Shown here: one piece after another, positions 63,123 through 64,000 of the stretch
Numbering within the stretch: the stretch's first letter is position 1
Layout of the letters: each line of letters starts with the position of its first letter
Assembly (NCBI GenBank): GCA_029243025.1
Contig: JAQWSU010000045.1
Span: 682,001-746,000, forward strand
Origin: Pirellulaceae bacterium
GTDB lineage: Bacteria; Planctomycetota; Planctomycetia; Pirellulales; Pirellulaceae
Direction: 5' to 3'
DNA: 64,000 nt
The notes under the pieces: generated by a model
The model's input: only the letters and a program-made list of their open reading frames with translations
Database searches by the model: none
Told to the model about the DNA's origin: nothing
Translations under genes and position numbers: made by a program

Positions 63123-64000
63123 GTGTGGTGTCGGAACCAACAGACGCGAATCTTGTTGTTGGCATGCGTCTGCATGCTTGCAAACGGATGCGCGTCGATC
63201 AGGCTTCCGGCGATTGATCCCTCTGGCGAACGAATCTTACTGCCCGCCCCGAACTACACGACGCTCAATCGCAATCATTCGTCCGATTACATTCGTCCAA
63301 GTCGCGAATTGTGTCCTGATGGGCCCGTCTTCAAACAACCCCCGACCTCGGATTGCGTCCTGCCGCCAATCATTCCGAATACAGCTCCAAAGTCGCCTGC
63401 CGTCACTCTGGTTTCCGAAAATGGGCCAACCTTGCCGCGGATCCTCGTGCCGGGAGGCTGCGAAACCAGCAAGCACGAAATCTACGACAGTTATCCAAAA
63501 CGAGATGGTGAGACCGACAACAAATCCAATGTCACGCTTTCACCTCGTCGACACATTGCAACGGTAGGAACCGAGGTGGTTCTCATTGGTGGTGTTTGTG
63601 GTAAAGACGGCTACTACCGCACCCATGAAGCAATGGAATGGGGACTAACGCAAGGCAGCGTCGGCCAATTCATTGATCCGGGTAAACCGGCCGTTGGCTG
63701 GAAACGCCGTCGCGGGCATCTGGCATCGCTGGCAGCAGGGCCGCGAGCTAAGTTGCTGTCGAACAACTACGCCCTAGCGAGAACTTCGAAACGCGTTCAA
63801 GTGCTGACTCGCGGCACGGCGAAACCAAGTGACGATATTTTCGTTCTACAAGGCCAAACTTGGATCGGGGTGACATCGGCCACCGAAGGCGAGACTTACG
63901 TCACGCTCGTCGCCCCTGCCATCGACGGTTGGGAACAACGCCAGGAAATGGCCGTTGTCCATTGGATTGACGGACAATGGACGTTACCCGTTTCGGTGGC
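63123..64000 (+). CDS. Envelope lipoprotein-like protein, N-terminal part (cut by right edge; probably DUF11-type)
   Basis: Frame open from GTG 63123 to the window end (292 codons visible). AAGGAGA eight bases upstream supports the start. The N-terminus QQTRILLLACVCMLANGCASIRLPA is a lipoprotein-like signal with Cys23, although the -3 residue is Ala rather than Leu. Distinctive motifs are GERILLPAPNYTTL, VGTEVVLIGGVCGKDGYYRTHEAMEW, SVGQFIDPG, VLTRGTAKPSDDIFVLQGQTWI and TEGETYVTLVAPAIDGW. I recall this pattern from planctomycete surface lipoproteins that carry DUF11 (conserved repeat) domains further on. Preceded by a structured leader. Confidence 0.7.
   Translation, partial: MWCRNQQTRILLLACVCMLANGCASIRLPAIDPSGERILLPAPNYTTLNRNHSSDYIRPSRELCPDGPVFKQPPTSDCVLPPIIPNTAPKSPAVTLVSENGPTLPRILVPGGCETSKHEIYDSYPKRDGETDNKSNVTLSPRRHIATVGTEVVLIGGVCGKDGYYRTHEAMEWGLTQGSVGQFIDPGKPAVGWKRRRGHLASLAAGPRAKLLSNNYALARTSKRVQVLTRGTAKPSDDIFVLQGQTWIGVTSATEGETYVTLVAPAIDGWEQRQEMAVVHWIDGQWTLPVSV

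Overview
The window is bacterial chromosome and almost certainly planctomycete, most like the Pirellulales. The evidence is lineage-typical families side by side: DUF1549/DUF1553 and PSCyt1 c-type cytochromes, a PVC-type heme domain, a DUF1559 pseudopilin-like protein with the H-X9-DG tail, an ECF sigma factor coupled to a membrane Ser/Thr kinase, an FG-GAP/ASPIC lipoprotein, a sulfatase, and two giant surface proteins with the N-terminal LExRxLL tag and dockerin-like C-termini. No rRNA, tRNA, transposase, prophage or CRISPR array was seen. Both ends cut through genes (1-274 minus; 63123-64000 plus).

Layout. 1-6451 (minus): oligopeptide/dipeptide ABC importer in the order binding lipoprotein, two permeases, two ATPases with overlapping stop/start codons, then the start of another exported protein. 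6607-14195 (minus): a compact type IV pilus/type II secretion-like assembly operon with one GspE-like ATPase, three consecutive GspF-like platform proteins, three minor pseudopilin-like proteins and a DUF1559 protein. 14406-16723 (plus): ECF sigma factor and kinase. 16820-19287 (minus): ABC-2 exporter pair and a DUF1499 protein. 19458-24370 (minus): WD40 cytochrome and DUF1549/DUF1553 protein. 25362-33122 (plus): 2586-residue surface protein. 33745-38362 (plus): enolase-superfamily protein, LRR membrane protein, sulfatase, amidohydrolase. 38374-41658 (minus): large planctomycete protein of unknown function and a cupin. 42003-49413 (plus): second giant protein with an overlapping cytochrome. 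49744-56480 (plus): ceramidase-like/DOMON protein, beta-propeller di-heme cytochrome, FG-GAP lipoprotein. 56558-62659: flippase (minus), asparagine-synthase-like protein (plus), conserved small protein (minus) and a paralogue of the 38374 protein (minus). 63123 to the edge (plus): lipoprotein-like N-terminus of a probable DUF11-type envelope protein.

How the genes fit together. Most encode envelope, export or periplasmic functions: peptide uptake, pseudopilus assembly, surface-protein display, extracytoplasmic redox proteins, and processing of sulfated or acidic carbohydrate. The sulfatase, enolase-superfamily and amidohydrolase genes could form a sugar-acid catabolic unit, but no substrate can be read from sequence.

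The most interesting non-standard signals are: (1) a 20-bp tandem duplication that appears to have removed the normal stop of the OppF-type ATPase; (2) an 18-bp coding minisatellite (DAAKQT) that runs past its own stop codon with two TAG variants; (3) two mutually exclusive hairpins before the enolase-superfamily gene and a nested stem-loop abutting the ribosome-binding site of the right-edge gene; (4) 13-bp direct repeats exactly 20 bp apart before the peptide-transport operon; (5) two diverged paralogues of a large uncharacterised planctomycete family; (6) a pilus-like operon with three platform proteins and an ATPase lacking its N-terminal domain. No known defence or mobile system was found.
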